From NCBI GenBank assembly GCA_958298945.1, contig OY282610.1:35223667-35287666 (forward strand): a stretch of DNA of 64,000 nt. Direction: 5' to 3'. Position numbers and translations under genes: made by a program. Under the pieces are notes generated by a model. The model saw nothing but the letters and a program-made list of their open reading frames with translations. It made no database searches and was not told the DNA's origin. Of the stretch, positions 21,132 to 32,984 are shown in pieces (within the stretch, counting starts at the first letter, position 1; the number at the start of each line of letters is the position of its first letter). Source of the DNA: Atherix ibis. Its lineage: Eukaryota; Arthropoda; Insecta; Diptera; Athericidae.

Positions 21132-21479
21132 TAAAAACTTAATTAATAAGAAACCGAATTATTCATTTTATAGTTCGACTACCAATCTACGAGTAATAGC
21201 AAAAAAAATATAAATATTATTATTAAGAATAATTTTAATTTAGAAAAAAAAACTTTACCAATTTATATTCTGGATATTTTAACTAATAATAAAAATATTT
21301 TAAGAGAAAATCCATTTTTTTAATTATAAAAAAAAACCAGTTTTTTACTCAGTTTTAGGGAAAAAGAAAACCATTATTTTTTCGCTAGATCTCTTAAAGT
21401 ATTGATCAAACAAGATAAGACTTATGCTCATTGGAAACGTGACATTTCGTACAAAGAAAAATTCTTTTACAGTTTTTTG
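21132..21479. other. AT-rich stretch without a gene
   Basis: Nothing recognised apart from homopolymer runs; it may hold the 5' end of the following mariner fragment. Confidence 0.45.
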
Positions 21480-22440
21480 ATTATCGATACAGTTGTGAGT
21501 TATAGGGTGTAAAAGATAAAAGCCAGGTGGCTAAAATAGTGAATGATGTTTAAGGTCACGGTACTGTCACAGCCAATTACATCTATTCCAATTCGGTATT
21601 TTCGACGTTAACGATACACTTCGCAAAGGTAGGCCCTTCATCGAAAATGTCGATAAAATCATGCAAGTAATCGAAGTAGACCGGCACGTTAGCATTCGAA
21701 GCATCGCCCCGGAGCTAAAGATCGATCACAATCGATCTGCATAAAGCTGCGGATTCAAAAAGAAGCTCAATGTTTAGATGACACATGAATTGACGCAAAA
21801 AAACGTGATGGAACCAATTTCCATGTGCGAAGCCTTGGCCAAATGGAATGAAATGGAGACTGGGGATGAGAAATGAGTCACATACAGCTGTGGTCAAAGC
21901 GCGGTGAAGCGGCTCAAACTGTGGCCAAACCAGGACTAATAGCCAGAAAGATTTTGTCGTGCATTTGGTAGGACTGGAAAGGAATCATCTACTACATATG
22001 AGTTGCTTACATATAACCAAACATTAAATTCGGACCAAAGTCGGCCAAAATTAACCAACAGGAGAGGTGTTATGTTCCATCAGGACAACGCCAGACCACA
22101 CACATCTATAGTAACTCACCAGAAACTCCGGCAGCTTGGTTGGGAAGTTTTGATGGATACACCTTATAGTCCGGACCTGGCACCAAGCGATTATCATATT
22201 TTCTTATCATTGGAAAACTTTCTTAGTAATAAGAAAGAAATTGACGTCAAAAGAAGATTGTGAAAATCGCTAAGTCGAGTTTTTCTCCACCTTTAAAATG
22301 GCAACAAATTATTTTAAGAAAATGGTGCACATTTGATGCAAATCGAACAATCCGAACCATGTTAAATAAAGGTCTTGAAATAATGGATTTCTTTTGCCCC
22401 AAACCAATGAAAAATAATTTTTTAAATAAGAAGTCATGCT
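21480..22440 (+). pseudogene. Himar/irritans-like mariner transposase fragment
   Basis: Pieces in shifting frames include VEVDRHVSIRSIAPELKIDH, KKKLNV, TGDEK, KRGEAAQTVAKPGLIARK, CIWWDWKGIIYY, MFHQDNARPHTSIVTHQKLR and TPYSPDLAPSDYHIFLSLEN. A tail matching KWQQII with a repeat-specific 3' end follows to 22440. The second and third catalytic aspartates survive; the first block is disrupted by a stop. At least five frameshifts and a deletion between the second and third blocks make it inactive. The 3' end (accatgttaaataaaggtct) recurs inverted at 62280-62330, so both belong to one family. Terminal repeats were not identified. Confidence 0.8.
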
Positions 22441-22549
22441 CTAAAAAATTTTTATTTAAAGTTAGAAATATTAAGTTTTAATGATGCATAAAAAATTTTA
22501 TTTATTTAAAATTTCCCATTTCAACAAAAACTTAAAAATTATTTTTATA

Positions 22550-23110
22550 AAAGTAGTAATATTTCGGTAGCCACGTTTCAAACGAAATTTTCTTCAGTAA
22601 TCAGGCTCATTTTTTGCTCGGCGGATATGGCAATAAGCAAAATTACTAAATGTGGGGGCTTAAAAAGCCACAAGTAACTGTTGAAATGCAATTGTTGTAC
22701 CAAAAAGTTACAGCTTCGTGTGAATTTGAATCTGAAGCTATTATTTGCTTGTCTTGCTATCGAAAATCGAGAACGTGAAACTGTTGTCGTCTCGAAGTGA
22801 TCTCCAGGATCTTCATTCTAGAAATGTACCTAGAATGCGTAATTTCGACATTTGGTGATTGCAAGTGATCTCCAGGATCTGATGATTTGACGCCGTTGGG
22901 CTTTTTCTCTTAAAATCAAATTTTGATTTGATGCATCTTAAATTTGACGCCCTTGAACATAAAAAATCGTATTTGAACAGATAATCTTCAAACTTTATTG
23001 CATTTAAAAACCAATACCCTGCAAGTAATGGCCGAACTATACCTCAAAATACATAAGAAATGCGATTTTAAAAAATTTAGAAGAGAAATTGATGATGTCT
23101 AAATAATTTC
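22550..23110 (+). pseudogene. DD41D-type transposase remnant
   Basis: The plus strand reads PQVTVEMQLLYQKVT in the position of the 'VTVWCGLW' block, then RSDDLTPLGFFS (third catalytic region), TDNLQTLLHLKTNTLQVMA and ELYLKIHKKC. The pattern matches the 'PPRSCDLTPLDFFLWGYVK... LKTNIRQVMAEI' end of this family. Frames are broken throughout. Confidence 0.6.
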
Positions 23111-23289
23111 TATTAATAAATGGTTAAAAATCCCTTAATTTTGAAATATTTGATTAGTATCTGAAAATTTTATATTCTATTATAAGATTGTATTTTCAAA
23201 TATAGATACAAGAAAAATTTCCCTCCAAACATTGACAAAACAAATTTTTTTTCAATTATAATTAATTTTAAAAAAAATTTAAAAAGTCA

Positions 23290-23525
23290 TTCAAGGTGTA
23301 ATTTGCTATTTGGTTAGTAGGTGCTATCAATTAGGAACTGCTGTGATTACTGGATGATAAAGAGTTTCCCAAAATTCTTAACTGATCGGGATTCTGATTA
23401 TCTAGAAAATTTATTGAGAACAAGATCACCAGGACTGCCTGGCTGCCGCGAAAAATTGTGATGTTTCGATTATTGTGAGTGCAAACTTCAAGCTCTACCG
23501 CCATCTTCATTAAACACACCTCTCA
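23290..23525 (-). pseudogene. I-type LINE RNase H fragment
   Basis: The minus strand encodes MKMAVELEVCTHNNRNITIF then RGSQAVL, matching the RNase H block 'ELRAIKMAVEIA... ITIFSDSQAVLKAI'. The same block at 33860-33930 reads MRAIRMAVGIYTSNHRNMII then FRDSQVVLKVI. The third RNase H acidic residue is Gly here (RGS instead of RDS or SDS). Confidence 0.55.
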
Positions 23526-23719
23526 GTAATATACAATAAATAAGACATGTTTTTTATACAATAAATTTGTATAAGAGTTATGAAAAAAATGAACAATATG
23601 CTTGCAAACAAAATTTGATACCAGAAAGTCCACCGGTGAAGTTCGATGTACTCCTTTAGCCAAAGTGTAATTTTATTTTCTTAAAGAAATATTTTCTAGC
23701 TTATTTAAGAAGAACTGTT

Positions 23720-24450
23720 TTACGATCATATTTGACTCAAAAGCATTCCATAAATTATAAAAATTAGGCCCCTAACAATGTGACTTCTGATTTCTATTTT
23801 TTTTTTAAATTATAAGTAAAGAGAATGAAAACAAAAAATTTGAAAAAAAATTTTTTACTAAAACCATTGCAAATTTTATTAACAAAAAATACAGACCTCT
23901 GACGACTAAGTCCTTGATGGATAATCAAAGGTACGAACGTGGAGGATAGCTCTTGAGCAAGGGGATTAGCATGATTGAAAAGACGAGAATGAAACTTTTT
24001 ATAACGATACGTAGTCGAATTACGAACAAACGGGATTTTAAGATCACGATGAATGACATCATTTTTGACTGAGCGAATTGTATTAGACGATAATTGGACG
24101 GCTTGTAAGACCCCCAGTCTGTAAGTTCGTATTGGTTTGAGTAGAGCATTGCAAGAAAGTACATTGATGTCCTTTTTGTCTAGAAGTCGAAGCATTTGCC
24201 GATATCATCTAGTTAGTTCTGGTCTTTTAATTCTTTTGTGTGGATTCCATATCAAAGCTTTGTCTAAATTCAGTCCTAGGCATCGAAATTTAATTTATTA
24301 TGGAATTTTACTATCATTAGGATATAGGGTAGGATATGCTTCATGACAGAGTGTAAAAGTTATGTGGGCACATTTTCCTTCGTTAACTTTTATTCTCCAC
24401 TTGACAGACCAGCTGTAGAGGGTTTGAATTTGGGTTTGGAGAGTTTTTCA
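23720..24450 (-). pseudogene. Jockey-type LINE 3' part
   Basis: The minus strand reads NALLKPIRTYRLGVLQAVQL, then SVKNDVIHRDLKIPFVRN and SRLFNHANPLAQELSS, the C-terminal end of Jockey RT polyproteins. Upstream in another frame is KALIWNPHKRIKRPELTR. The 3' noncoding part at 23720-23870 is repeated in inverse orientation at 62340-62490. The LINE is interrupted at 24451 by a DD41D-type element and continues at 25540. Confidence 0.75.
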
Positions 24451-25535
24451 CAGGGTGCATTTTCTGTTCTGGGTTGAAATTATTTTTTAATAACTTTTAT
24501 ATGCAATATAATTTTATAATTTATAATTTATTTATTGATTATATGATCTTCAGTATTAGGTATAAAATATAATATTGGTTAAATGACTGCCTTTGGCCCC
24601 GGCGTAAAAGCGATCTCTTTTAAGCATATTTTTCATAACATTTTCACAGAATTGTGATGTTTTTTCAGCAATTTCATTTCGAATGTTGTTCTTAAGCATC
24701 GAGTTTGTGGTTGGTTTGTTAGTTGTGGTGACCTTTTCATTTAAGTACTCCCATACGATGAAATCGGGAGGATTCAAATCAGGTGATCGTGGGGACCAGT
24801 CGATATCACCACTTTTTAATATTATTTGGATGGGAAAAATTACTCTCAAAATTTGCATCGTAGTACGAGCTTTGTGTGATGTGGCGCCATCTCGTTGGAA
24901 CTGCATGTTTTATAGGCCTAGTTGATCTAATTCGGAAAGAAAAAAGTTTTCCAATATATCCCGATAGCGGTAATTAGTAACTGGTATAGCATGGGCTCCA
25001 GCATCCTCAAAGAAATATGGCCCAATGATGCCGTCGGCCCAAATTCCGCACCATACGAAGGTATCGTCATCTTAGGTGTATCAGTTGAGGTGCCCCAATA
25101 GCGGTTATTCCGTTTATTAACAAAGCCACCCAAGTCGAAGTGTGCTTCTACGCTCATTTTTGATTTTTTTTTTCCAAAAAAAAAAACGGAGCTATAAGAC
25201 TGCAGCATTCCAGTTTCGTCTTAACGGAGCTGTAAGATTGCAGCATTCCAGTTTCGGCACCGTTTATTGTCATTTGCTTGCAGCTGTTGTGTCAATTGAA
25301 TTTTACGCGTGTAAAAAAGCAAATTTTCTTTGAGAATTTTTAACGAACATGATTGGGAAGATATTCCCAATTCTTGTGCATGGCGTCGATAAGAGGTACC
25401 CGGACATTCAGCAACACTCTGCCTCACTGGGTCAATCTTTTCAAATGTACATTGGCTTAATTGTCGCTTAGTCTTCATTTTTATGCAAAGAAATCGACGA
25501 TACATACTGCTGGGTAGTAGAGTGTTCGGAATGGA
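24451..25535 (-). mobile_element. DD41D-type transposon, near full length but broken
   Basis: The left end is cagggtgcattttctg at 24451. The right end is not recognised but must lie between 25505 and about 25540. The minus strand encodes, in order, an N-terminal helix-turn-helix part (RQSVAECPGTSYRRHAQELG), a first catalytic region (EAHFDLGGFVNKRNNRYWG) and a last part with the second and third aspartates. There are 41 residues between those two aspartates, which places it in the DD41D (rosa-like) group of the IS630-Tc1-mariner superfamily. It sits inside a Jockey LINE. Confidence 0.75.
24556..25505 (-). pseudogene. DD41D transposase, frameshifted
   Basis: Three blocks in different frames cover most of the protein. 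Block 1 (25505-25221) starts MKTKRQLSQCTFEKIDPVRQ and continues SLKILKENLLFYTRKIQLTQ. Block 2 (25208-24927) has EAHFDLGGFVNKRNNRYWGT and ASLGHISLRMLEPM. Block 3 (24906-24556) has MQFQRDGATSHKARTTMQIL, GDIDWSPRSPDLNPPDFIVW, EYLNEKVTTTNKPTTNSMLK and GSHLTNIIFYT. The catalytic residues are D in EAHF context (approximate), D of RDGATS and D of NPPDF. At least two frameshifts inactivate it. Confidence 0.75.
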
Positions 25536-25539
25536 AGCT

Positions 25540-25800
25540 AAATTGATAATAGGGAGTTAAATTTGAGGATTCGTAGAGAAGATAAAAGCGGCAAAGGAAT
25601 AAGGAGACTTATTGGTCTATAGAAAGTAGTTTATTTAACTCGGGGATAATTTTTTAGAAAATGTGTAAAGATTTTCGTCAAAAAATAGAATTATATAATA
25701 TACTAAGGACCACCATTGCTCTTTTATGGAGTTGTTCAAGTATATTGGAGTTATTTAGATCACAGGCGGAAGCTTTATATTTGAAAAGGATTTTGATAAA
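25540..25800 (-). pseudogene. Jockey-type LINE, upstream part
   Basis: The minus strand near 25590 gives FYRPISLLIPLPLLSSLRIL, matching the 'SYRPISLLP... KLFEKLL' block at the start of Jockey RT domains. It lies on the far side of the DD41D element from the C-terminal piece at 23720-24450 and in the same orientation, so both are parts of one disrupted LINE, with the middle of the RT missing. Confidence 0.6.
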
Positions 25801-27104
25801 ATTGGATAATTGATCATTATAAATAAATTTTTAAGGATAATTAAAAATGTTGATGATTTTTACATAAAAAATTATTGCTAGCAAAAACTTATTTGAATTG
25901 AAAATAGATAGAAGAGATTTTTTTTTTAAATAAAAGTACAAATAGGAAAATTACGAAAGATGAAAAAAAAGCTCTAAAATTATTTAAAAAAGCTTAGAAA
26001 AAGAAAGGCGGATGGATTGTTTTTTTGTAATTCGCATTTTTTTTTTAAATAATTTTTCTAATCGATAGTAAAATTGATTGAGTTTATTTCAATTATTCAA
26101 ATAAAATGAATAAAAGATAATTTTGCATCCGCTAATAATACGAGTAGTAAGTAATTCATTAACTCATATAGTATTTAATATATTAAATAATTCCTGTGAG
26201 AATATCTTATGTGCAATTAATATAAATTCCCTTGTCAGATTGATAGTACTTATACTATCTAGAAAGTATTCATATTTAACAAGTTAAAAATTGATTAATA
26301 TAATCAGACAGTGTGTGGAGTCATTTATTGTTTTTATTGTTCATCATGCGAATACTGTAGGAGTAATAGTATTTTTTTCCTAAGAAAATCCATTAAAACA
26401 ATCAGCATTGCAGTAGATATAAAAGCAACTAATAATTATTAATATATAAATAAATAAATAAATAAAAATATTATTATTACTTTCCATTTTATTGTATTGT
26501 TTTCAAAGAAGGGAACTTTTCTTCACAATGAATATACGAGTATGACTGGCTTTGACTATTGCAATTTCCCATTTACATATGTGACAGCCGTAAATCATTT
26601 AACTTCTTTTTCTGTATATAAACTTTGGCTGGAAATATGTGGAGAAATGGAGAAATTATTTTTCTTTTGTATTTATTCCATTCTGTATATTTTAAGCTCA
26701 ATAAATTTCAGTTGTAAAATAATCGAATTGAATAGAATACCATTTATAGCAAATTTTTTTTTCCGAATTCTCATTCATTTTCACTTAAACTAAAAGCATT
26801 TTTTTTTTATTTCCTTATACTTACAATATTTTAGCGTAACTTTTTCTTGAAATTAATTTTCGATTGTTGTATTTTTGTTTTTCTTCAATTACTAATTCTT
26901 TTTCACACAGATTTACCTACATATATATGTAGCTAAAGCGTTAATTAATTATTAATATATATTTTTCAATCATTCTAAGTTACTGCTTCTTGGTATAAGT
27001 ACGAGTAATTCGTATTATGTTATTTTATTATTGCAAAAAAAAATTACAAAAACAATTTATAAATAAACTTAAATAATAAAAATGATGGGAATTTTTTTTT
27101 AAAT
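25801..27104. other. AT-rich stretch without a gene
   Basis: No coding frame with a motif and no repeat was recognised. A 98-codon plus-strand frame at 26497-26793 is Phe/Ile/Ser-rich and looks like chance in AT-rich DNA. Confidence 0.55.
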
Positions 27105-28400
27105 TGATTAGGATGAACAGAATGACTGTAAATATTTAAAATGGTGGCCATTATAATAGTGATGACCGATTAGGATGAGTGGATAACTTCAACAAAACCA
27201 GGTACGGCCATTTTGAATTTATTTCAACTGTCATCTTGACACTTTAATGCGTAAGAACTTTGACAAAAATATTTTAATATTAATACAATATACTTCAATT
27301 AATATTAAATACTAAAAATGATAACTATTTTTTTTTTAAATCGATCAGGATAAGTGAATAAATTCAGAACAGCGGCACGGCGATTTGGAATTCATTGTAA
27401 ATGTTATTTTGACACTTTAATGCGTAAGAACTATGACATTTGGAAGCAAAATGAATATTATTCTAGAATATTCCCTTTTTCATGTATGAAATTTACATTT
27501 TGTAAATTTATTATAAAAAAATACAGAAAAGAAACACTTATAAGAATTTTAATTTTAATAAAATAATCTTGAATGACTGTTAAATATTTAAAATGGTTGG
27601 CAATTTTAATAATGATGATCGATTAGGATTAAAAAATTCGGATGGTCATTTTGAATCTATTTCAAATGTCATCTTGACACTTTAATACGTAAGAACTTTG
27701 ACAAAAATATTTTACTATTAATATAATAATCTTGAATAAATATTAAATACTTAAATATGGTAACTTTTTTTTTAAAAATCGATCAGGATGAGTGATTAAT
27801 TTAAAAACATCTGCACGGCCATTTTGAATTAATTGTAAATGTCATTTTTGACATTTTAATGTGTAAGAACATTGACAAAAATATTTTACTATTAATATAA
27901 TAATCTTGAATAAATATTAAATAATAAAAATGATAACTATTTTTTTTTAAATCGATCAGGATGAGTGATTAATTTCAAAACATCTGCACGGCCATTTTGA
28001 ATTAATTGTAAATGTCATGTTTGACATTTTAATGTGTAAGAACATTGACAAAAACATTTTACTATTAATATAATAATCTTGAATAAATATTAAATACTAA
28101 AAATGGTAACTAATTTTTTTTAAATCGATCAGGATGAGTGATTAATTTCAAAACATCTGCACGGCCATTTTGAATTAATTTTAAATGTCATTTTTGACAT
28201 TTTAATGTGTAAGAACACTTACAAAAATATTTTACTATTTATATAATAATGTTGAATAAATATTAAATACTAAAAATGGTAGCTATTTTTTATAAAAACG
28301 ATCAGGATGAGTGAATAATTTTAAAATAAATAAAACCGGATGGCCATTTTGAATTTGCGCATATATCATTTTCTAAACTTTAATGCGGAAACACTTTGAC
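27105..28400. repeat. Tandem array, unit about 173 bp, seven to eight copies
   Basis: The landmark acggccattttgaatt recurs at 27204, 27377 (variant), 27642 (variant), 27815, 27988, 28161 and 28340, mostly 173 bp apart. Each unit also has gatcaggatgagtg, aatgtcattttgacatttta and taagaac...tgacaaaaatattttact. The central copies (27740-28250) are most alike; the edges are divergent, and one interval of 265 bp contains extra sequence. Confidence 0.9.
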
Positions 28401-30839
28401 ATTTCGAGATGGAAAAAATTGTATACGATAAAAACCAAAACAAAAATGTTTAAATATGAAAGGTCTTCATGAACCGGTCTCATAACCCTTATAGGATACT
28501 GACTATTTGCTACAATCATTTTTCATTTATAATTAGCTTATGATAAGCGATGATAATTTTATGAAATATTTAATAGATGATACAGAATATAACCTTTTAA
28601 AAAATAGCTCTATTAAAAATAAGTGTATGACCTTAAAAGAAAACCCATAGGAAAATCATCACCCTCTCATTTTTCGCTGTCAAATCAAAAATATACTCTT
28701 AAATATAGATTAAAATTATCAGAAGCCTATTATTGAGGATGTTCAACAATAAAAAATCGAGGTAATTTCGTTAAAATAGTACAAGTGTATCTAATTGAAT
28801 TTCCTTTATAAGAATATAGATACTTTATTCATACAATTTTTTTTTTGTATTATAATTTTGTCAACCTTGCAAAAAACAAAAACTAGATTTTATGCTTCAT
28901 CTCTTCCTCTCTGTAACTACCCCTTCCCCCACGGCTCCCATCATACGATAACTCTGCAAAAAAAAAACTTTTTAAATTACTTTTGACCTAGTTCAATATG
29001 AAAAGTAAAAACAAAATGTATGATTCCTTTTTTTCTTAGAAGTACATAAATACTTGAAGAACTCCGGGTACGGTGAGGTGGCCACTTTTGATATTCCAAT
29101 GTCGACACAAATGTCTATGGAAGAAAATAAATCTATCTATTCATTTGTGGTTTTCTAAGCAAGCCAGTCCATTTAGTTAATGAAATAACGAAGATATTAA
29201 AACCGCATTTCGAAATATAGGTTGTTTTTTTTCAAGTATTATGAATGAGTTCGAAATGATAATAATTCATTTAAGCATTTTGAAAAGGTGGCACACTTCA
29301 GTCAGGTATCATTATGGTAGGATGGCATTATGAAGAGGCCTTTTCGGACATCACCACTGACTCTTATATATACACTTAACTGTTTACCAAAACAAAACAA
29401 AATACCAAACCATACGAATATCTTTTTGTATAAAGTGTAGGCGTTCAAGTTTTATCCAAATTTAACTAAGTGTACACACTTTGACTATAGTTTAGGCTAT
29501 ACTATTGTTGTTCTTCTGTCCACAATTACGTACTTATGAGAGCATCCAATTTATGACCGCATCTCAATAACGTACTAAAAATATTTTTAAAAAAATTTTA
29601 AATCAATTTATTCATTTTATAAAATCAACAAAAAAAAGTTTTCAAACTGAAGCAAATGTTAAAAGTCCTTTGATTATTCCTTACAACTAACCCACTATTA
29701 ATGCTCTGGGGCTAAGTAGACGTTGGGATTTTTTTTTATAATCCCACTAAATAGTGCATCATAGATTTTTTTTTTTTATTCATAATTATTGTACTTCATT
29801 TGTAATGATGGGTTTTTTGTCTTCTAATCTAATCGTTATACTAAAAATCGTAAATGCATCATCGAATAGAGAGTAAGTACTACATACTTTGAATAATAGT
29901 GAAAGTGTTATTTATCGACTAACATCAATTTATTTAGTAATAATAAATTTGAATGCGATTCATTTTTCGATTGAACGCGCAAAACCATTCCCATAATGTG
30001 CGAATATAGTATACTTTTGGTGAGGTACACTTTTAAGTGTTTACCTTGCATTAAGCATATCCGACTAGCAATTATCACATCAACAGACCAACCGACCAAC
30101 TAGCATACAATTTCGCACAAAGTACGAGCACATGAATCCTCTTTACTTTAGTTTAGTTTAATTTATTTTCTTACCGGCTGAAATTTTTCCAATTTAATTT
30201 AACACATTTCTCAAATTTCACTATTTTTCATATACAATTTTCGAAATAGTTTATTTTATTTATTATTATTTTCGTATTTTTCTAGCATCTATAATTGAAC
30301 TGACAATGCACTTTTCACCCACTACAAATCAGTGTACGTCTTAACAAACTTTCTTAGCAAATTTTCTAATTTTTTCTTTCATTTTTTTTTTTTTTTTGGT
30401 AATTTTTTTTATATATTTTTTTATTATTAATTTTTTTTTTGTTGTTGTTGTTGCTATTTCTCATTTGCACTTAACTAGAGGAATTAGTTTGGTATTTGTA
30501 AAGGTGAAAATTTTTTATGGGTAAAAATACTTAAAATGAGATTTTTGACAGCAATGATTTTGACCTTTTTCCATATTTCATGTGAAAGTTGGAATTTTTT
30601 TCTTCCGTTTGCCAATAAGTTTTATTGAATGTTATTAAAAAAAAAAATTAAAAAAAATACAGGAAATTGTATTATTTTTTTACTATTATTAACAATTTTA
30701 CTAAGATGATTATCCAATTTATGCTTTGGAAACTTAAGTTAAGTAAGATATATTTAGCATATAGATTTGAATTTTTATTTTTTTTCTAAATTATATTGTT
30801 TTAATATTGCCATTATGTATAAAATATAATTTAATTTAA
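28401..30839. other. AT-rich stretch without a gene
   Basis: A few more complex segments (for example 28870-29120 and 29280-29380) give no recognisable protein, RNA gene or repeat family. Confidence 0.5.
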
Positions 30840-31230
30840 ATAGTTTTCACAAGACTTCTTGTAGGAGTTGATCCTTTTGAGATAATTTTTTCAGTTTGGG
30901 TTGTAATTCGGCCATTATTTAATAGATGTTCATTTTTATATACTATAAAGTTTAACAGTTATCTATATTAATAGGTATTTTTTTTATATAGTTTTATAAG
31001 GAAAAATTCAACAGCGTTAAATCGAATGATTTTAGAGCCTCCCATTTGACATCACCGAATCGCGAAATTATGCGCCCTGAAAACTTTTCGTGCACTAAAG
31101 CCACAATTTATCGTGTAATGTGTCTGGTGGGTTTTTCGAGTTTCATCCCCAACTCCAATATTTGGAATCATTGCTGTTGAGAAACGTACCATAAGTGCTC
31201 CTTTGGATGAAAGGCAAATTTTCCTTACAT
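30840..31230 (-). pseudogene. DD41D-type transposase remnant
   Basis: On the minus strand LALVHEKFSGRIISRFGDVK followed by WEALKSFDLTLLNFSL matches 'LLREKFPGRIISRFGDVNWPPRSCDLTPLDFFLW', the stretch ahead of the third catalytic Asp. That Asp is Asn here. Flanking sequence is too decayed to extend. Confidence 0.6.
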
Positions 31231-31691
31231 TCCTGTTAAGTTAATCCCAAAGAACCTCAATAAGATGATGGCAGGAAACTCCGTTTTTAGTTTCTTTACT
31301 AACAAGTTAATAAAAACCTCAAATAAACTCATCACAGAAACGATTCCAACAGCTTTTTCTCAGTGGAGACTTAACAGAAACTTGGTATTGAATACATTTC
31401 TCAGTAAGGAAATACTTTTAATCAATAAAAAAATAAAGTACAACAAACCCAATAGGAATTTCTAGAAATTTTTCCGTGAAATCAAAGAATTTTTTTCATT
31501 ATTTGCCTAATAATTATTAAGAAAATTATTTTGATTAGTAAATTTGTTTTAAAATAAATAAAATTTAGAATACTGTCTTGGTGGGTAAATATTTATGCAT
31601 CATTTTGCATTTTCTGTCCTGGAATCTTAAAAGAAAATTTTGAAAAATTTCATTTCGGAAAAATTATAACAATTTTTTTCATATTGTAGTA
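31231..31691. other. AT-rich stretch; possible second DD41D end at 31600
   Basis: Near 31605 the sequence gcattttctgtcctggaa resembles the subterminal region of the DD41D elements at 24456 and 4500, so a lone terminus may be present. No gene is seen. Confidence 0.35.
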
Positions 31692-32984
31692 CGAAGGCCT
31701 TTCAATAAGTCCTTAGACAAAGATGGAAAAAAACTGTTTTTAAAAAAAAAAATTTTTTATTTTTCAACATAATCTCTTTTTAGCTCTATACACTTTTCCA
31801 ACCGTTTTTCCAAAATTTTTATCCCGTCCAAAAAATAGGATTTCGGAAGTTCTGCAAAATACTCATCCGTTTGAGCAATGACGTCCTCGTTGGAAGTGAA
31901 CCGTCGTCCGCCAAGCCATTTCTTCAGATTGGGGAAAAGAAAATAGCCACTCGGGGCCAAATCTGGTGAATAAGCGGGATGCTGCAACAATTCCATTCTC
32001 AATTCCACAATTTTGGCCATGGAAACAGTGCAGGTGTGCACACGCGCATTGTCCTGATGCAAGAGGATTTTTTTCTTCTTCAGATGGGGGCGTTTCTCTT
32101 TGATTTCCTCGCTCAACCGTTGCAATAACGACGCGTAATACGCTCCTGTTATTGTTTTTCCTTTTTCCAAGTAGTCGATAAAAATGATGCCCTGCGAATC
32201 CCAAAAGACCGTGGCCATCACCTTGCCGGCCGATGGCACAGTTTTTGCCTTCTTCGGAACCCGTTCAACCTTGAAAATCCACTGTGATGACTGTCTCTTC
32301 GTTTCTGGAGTGTAGTAGTGTATCCAGGTTTCGTCCACAGTGACATATCGACGAAGGAATTCGGCAGGATTGCGATGAAAGAGTGCCAACATAGCCTCAG
32401 AGTCCACTACACGATTACGCTTATTCTCCTCTGAGAGCAAACGCGGCACCCATCTTGCCGAAATTTTTTTCACAGACAATTTTTCATGCAAAATTGAAGC
32501 GACTGTACTTTGTGATATGCCCGTGGCCTCAACTAATTCGCGCACTTTAATTCGCTGATCGTTCAAAATCAAATCGTGGATTTTGTCGATGATTTCAGGA
32601 GTAGACACCTCAACTGGGCGTCCTGAACGATGTTCATCTTTTGTGGATGAACGGCCACGTTTAAATTCATTCACCCAATTGTAAACCATCGCAAACACAG
32701 GTGCAGATGTGCCATGAACTGCATCCAACTCGGCTTTGATTTCTTTTGGGCTTAAGCCTTTCAAATGGAGATGTTTCATGACAGCCCTAAACTCGCTTTT
32801 TACCATTGTTATGTACAAATAAATGTCGTTAACTTTAATCGACGATAGAAATTGACCTACGCTATGGATCGAGCTGAAATTTTGACAGCTTTCCTGTCGA
32901 TAATGGTACTTACAAAAAAAAATCTTTACTGGCACTACGAGCGCAATTTCTTGGATTTTCTAAGGACTTATTGAACGACCCTCG
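31692..32984 (-). mobile_element. Complete mariner element with intact transposase frame
   Basis: Terminal inverted repeats of about 26 bp bound a 1293-bp element: left cgaaggcctttcaataagtc, right (inverted) cgagggtcgttcaataagtc, both continuing cttaga. A TA target duplication flanks it (31690-31691, 32985-32986). This is the best preserved mobile element in the window and so probably the youngest. Confidence 0.93.
31757..32806 (-). CDS. Mariner transposase, uninterrupted, third catalytic Asp replaced by Gly
   Basis: The 349-codon frame starts MVKSEFRAVMKHLHLKGLSP; the frame is open 43 codons further upstream, but this start gives the family length (Mos1 is 345). Residues about 1-110 are two helix-turn-helix DNA-binding parts with the linker SGRPVEVSTPEI. 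The WVPHEL-like signature is WVPRLLSEENK at 119. The RNase H-like catalytic core has D158 (VTVDETWIHYY), D252 (LLHQDNARVH) and, 35 positions on, G287 in SPDLAPSGYFLF where mariners have SDY. The codon is GGC at 31948-31946, one A-to-G transition from GAC. The C-terminus (YFAELPKSYFLDGIKILEKR, CIELKRDYVEK) resembles the vertumnana-type subfamily. Without the third Asp, strand cleavage is not expected, but DNA binding and dimerisation could persist. Confidence 0.88.
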   Translation of the reverse strand: MVKSEFRAVMKHLHLKGLSPKEIKAELDAVHGTSAPVFAMVYNWVNEFKRGRSSTKDEHRSGRPVEVSTPEIIDKIHDLILNDQRIKVRELVEATGISQSTVASILHEKLSVKKISARWVPRLLSEENKRNRVVDSEAMLALFHRNPAEFLRRYVTVDETWIHYYTPETKRQSSQWIFKVERVPKKAKTVPSAGKVMATVFWDSQGIIFIDYLEKGKTITGAYYASLLQRLSEEIKEKRPHLKKKKILLHQDNARVHTCTVSMAKIVELRMELLQHPAYSPDLAPSGYFLFPNLKKWLGGRRFTSNEDVIAQTDEYFAELPKSYFLDGIKILEKRLEKCIELKRDYVEK

